DNA from: Legionella sp. PATHC035
GTDB taxonomy: Bacteria; Pseudomonadota; Gammaproteobacteria; Legionellales; Legionellaceae
Assembly (NCBI RefSeq): GCF_026191115.1
Contig: NZ_JAPHOT010000001.1
Coordinates: 3,085,001-3,149,000 of the forward strand
Reading direction: 5' to 3'
DNA length: 64,000 nt
The translations under genes were made by a program, and so were the position numbers. The notes under the pieces were generated by a model, which was not told the origin of the DNA, made no database searches, and was given only the letters and a program-made list of their open reading frames with translations. Below are positions 35,075 through 44,012 of this stretch, in pieces; position 1 is the stretch's first letter; every line of letters starts with the position of its first letter.

Positions 35075-35533
35075 ATGTTCCGTGGAATAAATGCCATCAC
35101 CATTGATACTAAAGGGCGCTTAGCTATCCCTACGCGTTATCGTTCTGCGTTGGGTGCTGAAGAAAAAACCCCTTTGGTGGTGACTATCGATACCGAGGAA
35201 ACATGTTTGCTGCTCTACACGGCGACTCAATGGCAAATAATTGAAGATAATTTGCAGAAATTACCCAGTTTTAATGCAGCAGCACGAAGAATTCAGCGTT
35301 TATTGATTGGTCATGCGACCGATGTTGAGCTCGATGCAAATGGAAGGGTGTTGTTACCTACAGTTTTAAGAACTTATGCACAGTTGGAAAAAGATGTGGT
35401 GATGATAGGCCAAGGAAATAAATTTGAAGTTTGGAATAAGGATCTTTGGGAAACCCGGCGTGAACAGTGGTTGGCTGAGGAAAGCTCTGGAACTGGTGGG
35501 TTACCTGATGAAATGAAAACGTTTTCTTTGTAA
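35075..35533 (+). CDS. mraZ: Transcriptional regulator MraZ
   Basis: AbrB-like DNA-binding protein that controls the mra/dcw cluster. Two SpoVT/AbrB-type repeats are visible: FRGINAITIDTKGRLAIPTRYR at the N terminus, with DTKGRLAIP as repeat 1, and ELDANGRVLLPTVLRTYA as repeat 2. The start is set at ATG 35075, since MraZ proteins usually begin MFRG; an in-frame ATG three codons upstream (35066) cannot be ruled out, as neither has a clear ribosome site. A small hairpin TTCCAC/GTGGAA spans the start region. Confidence 0.94.
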   Translation: MFRGINAITIDTKGRLAIPTRYRSALGAEEKTPLVVTIDTEETCLLLYTATQWQIIEDNLQKLPSFNAAARRIQRLLIGHATDVELDANGRVLLPTVLRTYAQLEKDVVMIGQGNKFEVWNKDLWETRREQWLAEESSGTGGLPDEMKTFSL

Positions 35534-35546
35534 TGGAAACAATTAA

Positions 35547-36473
35547 ATGGCAATGCATCAATCAGTATTACTTCATGAGTCAATAAAAGGCTTGGCCATT
35601 AAAAGTGGTGGCATCTATTTTGATGGTACCTTTGGTCGAGGTGGCCATAGTCGAGAAATTTTACGTCATTTAAATGAGCAAGGTCGTTTGTATGCCATAG
35701 ATAAAGACCTAGATGCCATTGCGTATGCCACGGATCATTTTGGTCAAGATAAGAGGTTCCATATATTCCAAGGCTCATTTGCACGAATTGAGGAATTTGC
35801 TCGCGAAGCAGACGTGTTGGGAAAAGTGGATGGCATTTTGTTGGACCTAGGGGTGTCTTCACCGCAGCTGGATAATCCTGAAAGAGGATTTAGCTTCATG
35901 CAGCAAGGTCCGTTGGATATGCGTATGGACCTATCTCAACCTATGAGTGCTGCTCGATTTGTTAATGAGGCAGAGGCAGAAGAAATGGCTTCCGTGTTCA
36001 GGTTATACGGAGAAGAACGTTTTGCAGGCCGTATTGCTAAGGCGATTGTGGCTGCTCGAAGCATTGCTCCTATTTCTACAACCTTGCAATTAGCGGAAAT
36101 TGTGAAGGAAGCAAATCCAAAATGGGAAAAGCATAAGCATCCCGCAACTCGTGTGTTCCAGGCGATCCGAATTCATATCAATCAAGAGCTCAACGATTTA
36201 AAGAGTTGTTTGGAGCAGTGCATCAATGTATTGGCACCCAAAGGTCGATTGGCAGTGATTAGCTTTCATTCTCTTGAAGATCGCATAGTGAAACAATTTA
36301 TGCGTGATAAGGAACAAGGGGAAAAACCACCTCCCGAAGTACCCATCCGTCATGAGGAATTAATAACAAATTTTAAAAGAGTAGGTAAGGCGATTATGCC
36401 GCAAGAAAGTGAAGTAAAAGAGAACGTCAGGGCTCGAAGTGCTGTATTGAGAATAGGGGAGAAATTAGCATGA
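35547..36473 (+). CDS. rsmH: 16S rRNA (cytosine(1402)-N(4))-methyltransferase RsmH
   Basis: SAM-dependent enzyme (formerly MraW) that methylates C1402 in the ribosomal P site. Signatures: [10 protein letters not shown] at the start, [16 protein letters not shown] (SAM binding), [21 protein letters not shown], and the C-terminal [20 protein letters not shown] length of 308 is normal. It lies 13 bases after mraZ and overlaps ftsL by 4 bases (ATGA). Confidence 0.97.
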   Translation: MAMHQSVLLHESIKGLAIKSGGIYFDGTFGRGGHSREILRHLNEQGRLYAIDKDLDAIAYATDHFGQDKRFHIFQGSFARIEEFAREADVLGKVDGILLDLGVSSPQLDNPERGFSFMQQGPLDMRMDLSQPMSAARFVNEAEAEEMASVFRLYGEERFAGRIAKAIVAARSIAPISTTLQLAEIVKEANPKWEKHKHPATRVFQAIRIHINQELNDLKSCLEQCINVLAPKGRLAVISFHSLEDRIVKQFMRDKEQGEKPPPEVPIRHEELITNFKRVGKAIMPQESEVKENVRARSAVLRIGEKLA

Positions 36474-36811
36474 ATGCTGCAGCGAGAGTAATCAATCAAG
36501 GGACTATATTTAATGGTCAACTGGCAGATATGCAAATGTCGAAATCATTATACATGCTGATTATATTATTAATTGCTGTATTAGTGAGTGCTTTGGCGGT
36601 GGTATACAGTACCAATTCATATCGTGTGACTTTAAACAAAGTGGAGCAACAGGAACAATTAACACACTATTTGCAGTTGCAATGGGGACAGTTGCTTCTG
36701 GAGCAGGCCAGCCTGGCCACCCCCGCGCGAGTAGAGGAATTGGCTACCGAAAAATTACAAATGGTTTTACCAACCGCTAAAAATACTTACTGGTTACAGG
36801 CACAGCAGTAG
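36470..36811 (+). CDS. ftsL: Cell division protein FtsL
   Basis: A small bitopic divisome protein of 113 residues that works with FtsB and FtsQ to activate septal synthesis. It has a cytosolic N terminus, one membrane helix (about 28-48, [20 protein letters not shown]) and a periplasmic leucine-zipper-like coiled-coil ([22 protein letters not shown]). The sequence is poorly conserved; the call rests on topology and position between rsmH and ftsI. It overlaps rsmH by 4 bases. Confidence 0.93.
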   Translation: MNAAARVINQGTIFNGQLADMQMSKSLYMLIILLIAVLVSALAVVYSTNSYRVTLNKVEQQEQLTHYLQLQWGQLLLEQASLATPARVEELATEKLQMVLPTAKNTYWLQAQQ

Positions 36812-36858
36812 AAGTTTTTGTTTTAAACGAGTACCATTGGCTTTTTGTTTTGAAAAAC

Positions 36859-37078
36859 GTAGCCTGGGCGTAACCCGGGAATTTTAGTGCAATAAAACCT
36901 GGGGTTTAGGACTGCACTTCATCGAGTTAATGGAAATTTCCCTTCTCCCTTCCTGGGAGAAGGTGCCTGTCAGGGCGATGAGGGGAGTATGGTGGCAATC
37001 CCCAGCTTTATCTCTCTCTATGGGGAGGGCGGGATTTCATTTAACTTAATGAAGATGCGGTTAACTTACCTAGGCTAC
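36859..37078. repeat. Composite dispersed repeat between ftsL and ftsI
   Basis: The 283-base gap in the division cluster starts with GTAGCCTGGG (36859-36868) and ends with CTAGGCTAC (37070-37078). These are inverted copies of the GCCTGGG family core. Between them lies the hairpin CCTTCTCCC (36941-36949)/GGGAGAAGG (36955-36963), related to the CTCCCAC family, followed by GTGCCTGTCAGGGCGATGAGGGG. It looks like one repeat nested in another, which is unusual inside a dcw operon. Confidence 0.6.
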
Positions 37079-37094
37079 AGATGGATAAATATCC

Positions 37095-38765
37095 ATGAAA
37101 AACTCAACTCATTTAAATAGACTGATTGTAGTATCTTCCTTTTTTTCTCTGCTTTTGCTCGTTTTGATTTGGCGTATGGTTGATTTAACGGTACTTCATC
37201 GACAATTTCTACAAGGTCAAGGTAATGCGCGTAGCTTACGAGTAGTAGATATTCCTGCCCATAGAGGAATGATCATGGATAGGAATGGTACTCCATTGGC
37301 AATTAGTACACCGGTGGAATCTGTCTGGGTGAATCCTAAAGAATTTTCACCTGACAAAGAACAATTTATGTCTTTGGCTGAATACTTGAATTTGACTCCC
37401 AAACAATTAAGCAAAAAAATAGTAGATGCAGAAAATAAAGAATTGGAATTTCTCTACTTACAAAGACAATTACCCCCTCCTTTAGCTAAAAAAATAAAGA
37501 CCTTAAAAATCCCTGGTGTTAATTTTCAGAAAGAATTCAAACGTTATTATCCTGACTCAGATAGCATCTCCCAATTGATTGGATTCACTAATGTAGATGA
37601 TCAAGGCTTAGAGGGAATAGAGCTTGCGTATCAAGATTGGTTGAAAGGTGTTGTTGGAAAAAAAAGAGTCATTAAAGACCGCTTAGGCCGAATTATCGAA
37701 GAGTTAGGAGTCATCAAAGAACCACGTCCTGGACGTGATATGGCTTTAAGTATTGATCGACGATTACAATATTTGGCATACAGTGAATTAAACAAAACCG
37801 TTGAAGAATTCGCCGCAAAATCGGGTTCTGTAGTCGTTGTTGATACAGAAAACGGTGAGATTTTAGCGATGGCTAATGTTCCTTCTTATAACCCTAATTC
37901 ACGTGGACGTTACGATAAAGATACTTACAGGAATAGAGCTGTCACGGATACATTTGAACCTGGATCGGTGATTAAGACCTTTAGTATTGCCAGTGCTTTG
38001 GAAACAGGTTTGTTTTCACCAACAACAATTATTGACACGAATCCCAGTTGGATGATTGTTCACGGTCACACCGTCCGAGATATCCATAATTACGGTGTTC
38101 TGGATGTGACGGGTATTTTGCAGCACTCGAGTAACGTTGGGGTAACGAAAATGGTTTTAGCCAGTCCCCCAGAACAATTGATTGGCTTGCTGCAACGATG
38201 TGGTTTTGGACAAAGAACTGAAAGTACTTATCCAGGCGAAAGTGAAGGGGGCATTGTGAGTGTAAAAGATGCGAATCCTTTTGTGTTAGCCACTTTGAGT
38301 TTTGGTTACGGATTGTCGGTTACTGCGTTGCAGCTCGCGAAAGCCAATATGGTTTTTGCAAATCAAGGGAAATTAATTCCAGTCACGTTACTGCATAATG
38401 ATCCACCCACTCCAGGTGTCCAGGTAATAAAACCGCAGACAGCACAGCAGGTTCTTTCCATGATGGAGGCTGTTTTGGGTAAAGATGGTACCGGAAAAGC
38501 AGCAAGGGTACCAGGTTATCGAGTAGCAGGTAAAACAGGAACAGCGCGTGTAGCAGGAAAAGACGGTTACAAAGATAGAAGATATACTGCGAGTTTTATA
38601 GGTATTGCTCCAGTTTCAAAACCCAAGTTTGTTGTCGTTGTAATCATTCATGAACCGTCCCGTAAGGGGTATTATGCAGCAGCAGTTGCCGCTCCTTTGT
38701 TTGCTAAAGTCATGTCGGGAGCCTTGCGATTATTTAATATACCTACTGATGAGTTGGTTGGGTAA
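37095..38765 (+). CDS. ftsI: Peptidoglycan transpeptidase FtsI (PBP3)
   Basis: Septum-specific class B penicillin-binding protein. A signal-anchor helix lies at about 9-31, a dimerisation/pedestal domain begins RSLRVVDIPAHRGMIMDRNG, and the transpeptidase domain has Ser291-x-x-Lys294 (FEPGSVIKTFS), the SSN motif in QHSSNVGVTK and Lys480 in AGKTGTARVAG. At 556 residues it is full length. In this genome the ftsL-ftsI gap is enlarged by repeats, yet the gene is intact. Confidence 0.97.
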   Translation: MKNSTHLNRLIVVSSFFSLLLLVLIWRMVDLTVLHRQFLQGQGNARSLRVVDIPAHRGMIMDRNGTPLAISTPVESVWVNPKEFSPDKEQFMSLAEYLNLTPKQLSKKIVDAENKELEFLYLQRQLPPPLAKKIKTLKIPGVNFQKEFKRYYPDSDSISQLIGFTNVDDQGLEGIELAYQDWLKGVVGKKRVIKDRLGRIIEELGVIKEPRPGRDMALSIDRRLQYLAYSELNKTVEEFAAKSGSVVVVDTENGEILAMANVPSYNPNSRGRYDKDTYRNRAVTDTFEPGSVIKTFSIASALETGLFSPTTIIDTNPSWMIVHGHTVRDIHNYGVLDVTGILQHSSNVGVTKMVLASPPEQLIGLLQRCGFGQRTESTYPGESEGGIVSVKDANPFVLATLSFGYGLSVTALQLAKANMVFANQGKLIPVTLLHNDPPTPGVQVIKPQTAQQVLSMMEAVLGKDGTGKAARVPGYRVAGKTGTARVAGKDGYKDRRYTASFIGIAPVSKPKFVVVVIIHEPSRKGYYAAAVAAPLFAKVMSGALRLFNIPTDELVG

Positions 38766-38821
38766 TGGGATCTTAGGATAAGATTGAAACGTAGGCGACT
38801 TTAGAACGATTAGGAATAGTG

Positions 38822-40273
38822 ATGAAACTTTCACAATTATTAAAACCATGGATGCCTCATAAAAAATCGGATTGTATTATTACTGGGCTTGAAAATGACA
38901 GCCGTCGCATCCAGCCAGGTGATTTATTTATTGCTTATCCTGGGGCAGCCGCTGATGGCCGATTATTTATAGACAAAGCAGTGTCAGCAGGTGCAGTTGC
39001 GATTGCCTATGATCCTGCCCATTTTCCCGAGGGTTGCGTTTTACCTGAGACAATCCCCTGTATTCCTGTTCCTGAATTAGCGACACAACTCGCAATGATT
39101 GCAAAATTGTTTTATGAGGATCCGGGGCGTTTTCTGTCCATCACTGGGGTAACCGGAACTAATGGTAAAACCACGATTGCTTATCAGTTAGCTCAGGCCC
39201 ATCATTTACTGGGGCAGGGAGCTGCATATATTGGCACTATTGGTCAAGGTAATGTAAACGAACTTCAGCTGCTGGATAACACAACACCTGATTCCCTTTG
39301 TTTGCAAAAATTATTAAACCAATACAAAAATCAAGGTATAAGACAAGTTTGTATGGAAGTGTCTTCTCATGCGTTGGCACAACATCGTGTCGATGCTATT
39401 GAGTTTAATCAGGCTGTATTTACCAATCTAACCCTGGATCATTTAGACTTTCATCTCAACATGGAAAACTATGCAATGGCAAAAGCACTGTTATTTGCTA
39501 GAGAGTCATTGCAATGGGCGATAATTAATCAAGATGATGCCTATCAACAAACAATGGCATCGGCGCTCAGGCCACATGTTAAAAAGTTGACTTATGGAAT
39601 TCAACACGATTGTGATGTAAAAGCGGTAAATTGGTCTATGGATATTCATGGTACTCAAATTGAAGTGAATTCTCCTTGGGGACAGCATCAATTAAGGATT
39701 AAAGCGCTAGGGCAATTTAATATTTATAATAGTTTAGCCATATGGAGTAGCTTATTAGCTTCAGATTATCCACCTGCACAAATAATTGACGTTATGGCGC
39801 AATTAAAAGCTGCCCCAGGCCGCATGGAAATTGTTGCGAATGCACCTTATGTACTTGTGGATTACGCACATACTCCAGATGCTTTGGAGAATGCTTTGAC
39901 TACCTTAAATCAATTAAAAAAAGGACGTTTGTGGGTTGTCTTTGGTTGTGGCGGCGATCGGGATAAAACCAAGAGACCGGTGATGGGCAAGGTTGCGAGT
40001 AAACTTGCAGATCAAATCATAATTACCAGTGATAATCCCCGCACTGAGGATCCACAAGAGATAGTCAATGAGATAGCAGATGGAATTTCAAACCCATCGA
40101 ATGTCATTCAAGTCCTTAATCGTGAAGAAGCAATTGCATATGCCTTAAATGAGGCAGATGAGCATGATGTCATTTTGATTGCAGGAAAAGGGCATGAGGC
40201 TTATCAGCAAATTGGTAAGGTAAAACATACTTTTTCGGATCAGGATGTAGTGAAAAGATTAATCGAGAAATAA
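38822..40273 (+). CDS. murE: UDP-MurNAc-L-Ala-D-Glu:meso-DAP ligase
   Basis: Adds meso-diaminopimelate to the peptidoglycan precursor. The ATP P-loop reads GVTGTNGKTTIAYQL (about residues 110-124). Central-domain signatures CMEVSSHALAQHRVD and FTNLTLDHLDFH follow. The C-terminal motif DNPR in ITSDNPRTEDPQEI is the marker for DAP rather than lysine specificity, consistent with dapD/dapE in this window. Start ATG 38822; a GTG one codon before also exists. In many relatives murF follows; here the cluster ends and DUF4949-like genes come next. Confidence 0.97.
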   Translation: MKLSQLLKPWMPHKKSDCIITGLENDSRRIQPGDLFIAYPGAAADGRLFIDKAVSAGAVAIAYDPAHFPEGCVLPETIPCIPVPELATQLAMIAKLFYEDPGRFLSITGVTGTNGKTTIAYQLAQAHHLLGQGAAYIGTIGQGNVNELQLLDNTTPDSLCLQKLLNQYKNQGIRQVCMEVSSHALAQHRVDAIEFNQAVFTNLTLDHLDFHLNMENYAMAKALLFARESLQWAIINQDDAYQQTMASALRPHVKKLTYGIQHDCDVKAVNWSMDIHGTQIEVNSPWGQHQLRIKALGQFNIYNSLAIWSSLLASDYPPAQIIDVMAQLKAAPGRMEIVANAPYVLVDYAHTPDALENALTTLNQLKKGRLWVVFGCGGDRDKTKRPVMGKVASKLADQIIITSDNPRTEDPQEIVNEIADGISNPSNVIQVLNREEAIAYALNEADEHDVILIAGKGHEAYQQIGKVKHTFSDQDVVKRLIEK

Positions 40274-40298
40274 ATGAACCGCTGTGGCCTGGTTACTT

Positions 40299-40334
40299 TG
40301 TAGCCGGATTACGCTGCGCTAATCCAGGCTACAA
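40299..40334. terminator. Inverted repeat after murE (GCCTGG repeat family)
   Basis: TGTAGCCGGATTA (40299-40311) and TAATCCAGGCTACA (to about 40334) form a stem with one bulged base and a loop rich in GC. It lies between murE (plus) and the DUF4949-like gene (minus), so it can terminate both. It belongs to the dispersed family with the GTAGCC/GGCTAC core. Confidence 0.6.
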
Positions 40335-40351
40335 AACCCATCTACATTTTC

Positions 40352-40765
40352 TTAGTGTTTGTGGATGTATTGCTTAAACTTCATTGGTGACATATCTACA
40401 TAGTCTTTAATTGCGATTGCAAAAAGATTGGGATCACCTGTTTCGTAGAAGCAAACTAACTCACCATTTTTACCATGCTCGGGAATTCCTTGCGCAGTCA
40501 ACTGGTCTAAAATGTCGTTAGTTATTTCGATAGTTTCTTCTTCAGATTCTGCTTCTACAGGGCCAATAGCAAATCCCCAGCTTGAAGCGGTGTTGTAATT
40601 ATTGATTGAATAACCAATAAAATAATTATAAGCCAGTTGGGAAGCCATTTCGATTCCTACTGACTGAATTTCATTGAGTTTAGGGCAAACTGCTTCTTCT
40701 CCACAAGCAGATCCGCTAAGAACCAAAGCAGTTGCTAAAGTGGTTAATTTTGCTCTTAAAGACAT
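40352..40765 (-). CDS. Secreted DUF4949-like protein, copy A
   Basis: A 137-residue exported protein starting at ATG 40763-40765 (MSLRAKLTTLATALVLSGSA). The signal peptide probably ends near SAC-GEE. The mature protein carries two Cys (AVCPKL and ELVCFYETGDP), likely one disulfide, and shares YNYFIGYSINNYNTASSWGFAIGPVEA with copy B downstream. The C terminus ends MSPMKFKQYIHKH. The family is largely Legionella-restricted; I recall it as DUF4949, with no known role. It may be released or sit at the cell surface. Confidence 0.85.
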   Translation of the reverse strand: MSLRAKLTTLATALVLSGSACGEEAVCPKLNEIQSVGIEMASQLAYNYFIGYSINNYNTASSWGFAIGPVEAESEEETIEITNDILDQLTAQGIPEHGKNGELVCFYETGDPNLFAIAIKDYVDMSPMKFKQYIHKH

Positions 40766-40851
40766 AGTATACTCCTTGTTAAATCCAATTATTTCCAATT
40801 TACTCCAGGTTGAATTGACCTATCGAACCTGGAGAGGTACCGGTTGGTATT

Positions 40852-41268
40852 TTACTTGTGGGCTTTTAACAAGTATTGCTTTAACTTCATTGGACTAATT
40901 CCATAACCTCTAACAGCAATAGAATAAACATAAGGATTGCCTGTATCATATAAACAAACTAATACATTTTCATCGAGTTCCAAAGGAAATCCAGGAGTAG
41001 TCATATTATCTAGAATTTGATTTGAAGCATCTACAGCATCTTCACTTGAATCAGCTTGTACTGGTCCGATAGCAAAACCCCATTCAGAGGGTGAGCCGAA
41101 GTTACTCATTGAATAACCGATGTAATAGTCATTACCAATTTGCTCAGACATGGAGATTCCTTCTGCCTGAAGAGCACTCAGATCAGGGCAACCTGCATCA
41201 ATTGCAAAAGCAGACCCAGCCAGAACTAACGCTGCTGCAAAAGTAGATAATTTAATTCCTAAAGACAT
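40852..41268 (-). CDS. Secreted DUF4949-like protein, copy B
   Basis: A 138-residue paralogue of the preceding gene, starting at ATG 41266-41268 (MSLGIKLSTFAAALVLAGSAFA) with GGAGT upstream. The mature part begins IDAGCPDLSALQAEGISMSEQ and shares YYIGYSMSNFGSPSEWGFAIGPVQADS and the end ISPMKLKQYLLKAHK with copy A. Both cysteines align. The two lie in tandem with an 86-base gap, and copy B is probably transcribed first. This is a local duplication. Confidence 0.87.
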   Translation of the reverse strand: MSLGIKLSTFAAALVLAGSAFAIDAGCPDLSALQAEGISMSEQIGNDYYIGYSMSNFGSPSEWGFAIGPVQADSSEDAVDASNQILDNMTTPGFPLELDENVLVCLYDTGNPYVYSIAVRGYGISPMKLKQYLLKAHK

Positions 41269-41397
41269 AACACATACTCCTTTGTTTTTTAAAAATCGCA
41301 AAAAGAGTATCATTTGATTTCATAATTTACAATGGACAGTTTTTAGATTTATCCGTATCCATCAAGTCAATATTTGAGAGATTAATTGGCTTATTTT

Positions 41398-42468
41398 TTA
41401 CTTTCCAAGCAATAATTTGGTTTCATGGTCCATACTCGATGGTATAGGATAACGAGAAAAATCATGACGCATTTGATGCTGTTTCCGTAAATCTAAAAAG
41501 GCGCTTTTTTGATCTAAGGCTTGTTTTAAGAATAATGTTTCTCTGAGAGGGTTATAGATATTTAATATCGATTCGAACCATAGTTCATTTTTTTTCAAAT
41601 TTAAGCGGGGAGGTAATTCAGGTGCTGCAAATTGTGGAAGAGGTAGTCCTGCTAATTGATGTAATGTTGAGCTGACCATAGAAACCGCAGCATATTTTGC
41701 TTCGAGGCTGTGGCCCGCGATATGAGGGGTACAAATGGTGGCTTTATCAATAATGCGTTTGTCTATCTCAGGCTCGTTGAGGTATACATCAGTACAATAA
41801 ATAAGTGGTTTTGAGGCGCGAAGGAGTTCCTCTTCATTGACAATTCCACCACGTGCCGCATTGATAATGATGCAGCCTGGTTTTAAGTGCTTAAAAAAAT
41901 TCAGATCGATTAAATTGGCACTTGGATAGGGTGGAGTATGGTGTAATTCCGCATGGATGCATAAGAGGTCAACCTGATATAAGTCTTCTAAACTGCAACT
42001 GTGAAAGCGCTCACGTGCTGCTTTAGGTGGATCATAACTTAACACGCGAAAACCCGCTGCCTGAAAACGAGCAGCAACTTGAGAACCTACCTTTCCAAGA
42101 CCAATAATACCGGCAGTATTTCCATGTATCAGATGTTGCTGTTTTAATAGGGCAAGACATGCAACGACATAATCAGCAACCGCTCGTGCATTAGAGCCTT
42201 TGGCATCGATTATTTGAATGTTTTGGGAATTAAGCCAAAGACGATCGAGATGATCCGTACCGCTGGTCGCTGTAGCAACATAACGCACCGAATGATTTTT
42301 TAATAACGATTGGTTTACTCTTAGCGTAGCACGGCATAAGAGCACCTCTTTCCCAACAAGTAATTGATGAATTTCCTCAGGATGATGATATTTCGTTAAA
42401 TGAAAAGGTTTGGGAAAGGCTTGCTCCAACCCCGGAAGAGAGGCATCAGCAAGAATATTGATAGTCAT
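41398..42468 (-). CDS. pdxB: Erythronate-4-phosphate dehydrogenase
   Basis: NAD-dependent enzyme of the DXP-independent branch of pyridoxal phosphate synthesis. A D-2-hydroxyacid dehydrogenase fold with [16 protein letters not shown] (Rossmann, about residue 120), the catalytic Arg region [15 protein letters not shown], Glu in [11 protein letters not shown] and His in [14 protein letters not shown]. The C-terminal PdxB-specific extension is present. The start ATG at 42466-42468 is [13 protein letters not shown]. The length of 356 is normal. Confidence 0.93.
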   Translation of the reverse strand: MTINILADASLPGLEQAFPKPFHLTKYHHPEEIHQLLVGKEVLLCRATLRVNQSLLKNHSVRYVATATSGTDHLDRLWLNSQNIQIIDAKGSNARAVADYVVACLALLKQQHLIHGNTAGIIGLGKVGSQVAARFQAAGFRVLSYDPPKAARERFHSCSLEDLYQVDLLCIHAELHHTPPYPSANLIDLNFFKHLKPGCIIINAARGGIVNEEELLRASKPLIYCTDVYLNEPEIDKRIIDKATICTPHIAGHSLEAKYAAVSMVSSTLHQLAGLPLPQFAAPELPPRLNLKKNELWFESILNIYNPLRETLFLKQALDQKSAFLDLRKQHQMRHDFSRYPIPSSMDHETKLLLGK

Positions 42469-42582
42469 TGCATACTCCGCATCAAAAAAAGTAGCTCTTC
42501 ATTTTGTTCATTCGTTGAAAAACAGTGTGTAGGGATGTGGGTATTACCACACTGCCTCTATCTCATTTTGTCTACTATCCAT

Positions 42583-43242
42583 TCATATTTGAAAAATGGC
42601 ACTTAAGGTGATGAGTCCCAGATTAATCAGAGGGGTCAATATCATACCAAGAACCCCAGTAAATACTAAAAGGATTAAGATAAAAAAACCGTAAGGTTCA
42701 ATTTTTGCATAGGCAATTGCTTGTCTGGGAGGTAAAAGACTCATCACTACTCGACTGCCATCAAGTGGTGGGATAGGGAGAATATTTAATGCAGCTAAAA
42801 TCAAATTAATGAATACACCGGCTTGTGCGGTAGCATAAAGAAAGAGTACTGCCATCGAGGTATTGGGGTTCAAGATTAGGGCGATTTTATCACAGGCAGC
42901 CCATAAAAATGCCATCAAAAGGTTAGAAAAAGGTCCGGCAAGTGTTACCAGGATCATATCGCGGCGAGGATGACGAAATTGGCTCCAATTGATAGGGACA
43001 GGTTTTGCGTAACCAATGACAAAGTTAAATTGAGTTAAAATACCAACCAATAAAGGTATAAATACCGTACCTATTGGATCAATATGTCGCAGCGGATTTA
43101 AACTTAAACGACCAAACATTTTTGCCGTGGTGTCACCACAACGATAGGCGACATAAGCATGAGCCGCTTCATGCAGGGTGATGGCGAGTAGAATGGGAAG
43201 AGCCCAGATACATATCTTTTGGATCAAAGTAAATTCTATCAT
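42583..43242 (-). CDS. Site-2 protease family membrane metallopeptidase (M50)
   Basis: A 219-residue polytopic protein of the YwhC-type M50B family. Zinc motif HEAAH in AITLHEAAHAYVAYRCGD (about residue 24) and the third ligand motif NILPIPPLDGSRVVMSLLP (about 150) are both present. About six hydrophobic segments are visible and no PDZ domain. It could cleave membrane proteins within the bilayer; the target is unknown. It lies between pdxB and a 239-base gap without genes. Confidence 0.9.
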   Translation of the reverse strand: MIEFTLIQKICIWALPILLAITLHEAAHAYVAYRCGDTTAKMFGRLSLNPLRHIDPIGTVFIPLLVGILTQFNFVIGYAKPVPINWSQFRHPRRDMILVTLAGPFSNLLMAFLWAACDKIALILNPNTSMAVLFLYATAQAGVFINLILAALNILPIPPLDGSRVVMSLLPPRQAIAYAKIEPYGFFILILLVFTGVLGMILTPLINLGLITLSAIFQI

Positions 43243-43481
43243 TAAATAAAACCTGTAATAAAGATATTCCGATTCTATCGAATAGTGGCTTTCAATAACA
43301 AGTATGGAACGAGATCAAAATATTCATCTTACTTTATATTTCTAATGTTTAAATCAATTTTCGAATTCGCATGCTTCAAATAGGTTCCTTAAGTTACTGA
43401 TTAAATTGAGGTCAGAAAGTTGATTGCTTGATCTGCCCGTGATAATATCCTGTCCGAAATTTAACTAGTCTAGGAGACAAA

Positions 43482-43988
43482 ATGCCAACGTTAAAAAAAT
43501 TAACGCCGGAAGTGAAAAATGCCTTAGGTAACAAATATGATTTTCAAGCTCGATATGAAGGCTTAATTCAAAAAAGTCATGAGGGTCAACTGAAAGACAA
43601 TCAGGATGCAGTTCAATACATTGATGACGTTGTAAAAAGATATAAAATGATTAAAGGGACATCACCTAGCTCATCAGATTTACAAGCTAAAAAAGAGACA
43701 TATTTACCTTTACTCAGAGCACATGCAGCGGAAGTGGGTATCCATACTTTTTCTAAACCAGGAGATTTAGCTTCTCGACTCAAAGAGCTGGATTTTGAAC
43801 CGAGTAAAATTGAGGAAATTAGCAAAGGATTAGAGCAGGCCGGCGATGATGACTTACTCGCGATTCTCTCGTCATTAATCATAACCAGCGCCACCTGTGA
43901 CGATGGGCATCACCACCACCATCATCACCATCGATCTGAAGTAATAGTGTCAACTCCGGGTTATGGCTCTCATCATCACTATCACTGA
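43482..43988 (+). CDS. Unknown protein with natural octahistidine tail, 168 residues
   Basis: Not recognised. AGGAG precedes the ATG at 43482. The body (about 1-140) is a charged helical protein (YEGLIQKSHEGQLKDNQDAVQYIDDVVKRY, HTFSKPGDLASRLKELDF). The tail reads CDDGHHHHHHHHRSEV and ends PGYGSHHHYH, giving eight consecutive His plus three and one more. The His codons are mixed CAC/CAT, so it is not a vector tag. The tail could bind Ni, Zn or Cu, or act in pH-dependent interactions. The next gene follows after 24 bases and is probably co-transcribed. Confidence 0.82.
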   Translation: MPTLKKLTPEVKNALGNKYDFQARYEGLIQKSHEGQLKDNQDAVQYIDDVVKRYKMIKGTSPSSSDLQAKKETYLPLLRAHAAEVGIHTFSKPGDLASRLKELDFEPSKIEEISKGLEQAGDDDLLAILSSLIITSATCDDGHHHHHHHHRSEVIVSTPGYGSHHHYH

Positions 43989-44012
43989 TAATTAAATCTT
44001 AGGAGAGCGGTC

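Noticed and set aside
43390-43480. A PmrA-type box (CTTAAG...ATTAAA) upstream of the His-tail gene
   Set aside because: The half-site spacing is 12 rather than 11 and the flanks do not match the consensus well.
43908-43931. The eight-His stretch as a cloning tag or contamination
   Set aside because: The codons are mixed, the gene has a native ribosome site and neighbours, and no vector sequence is nearby.
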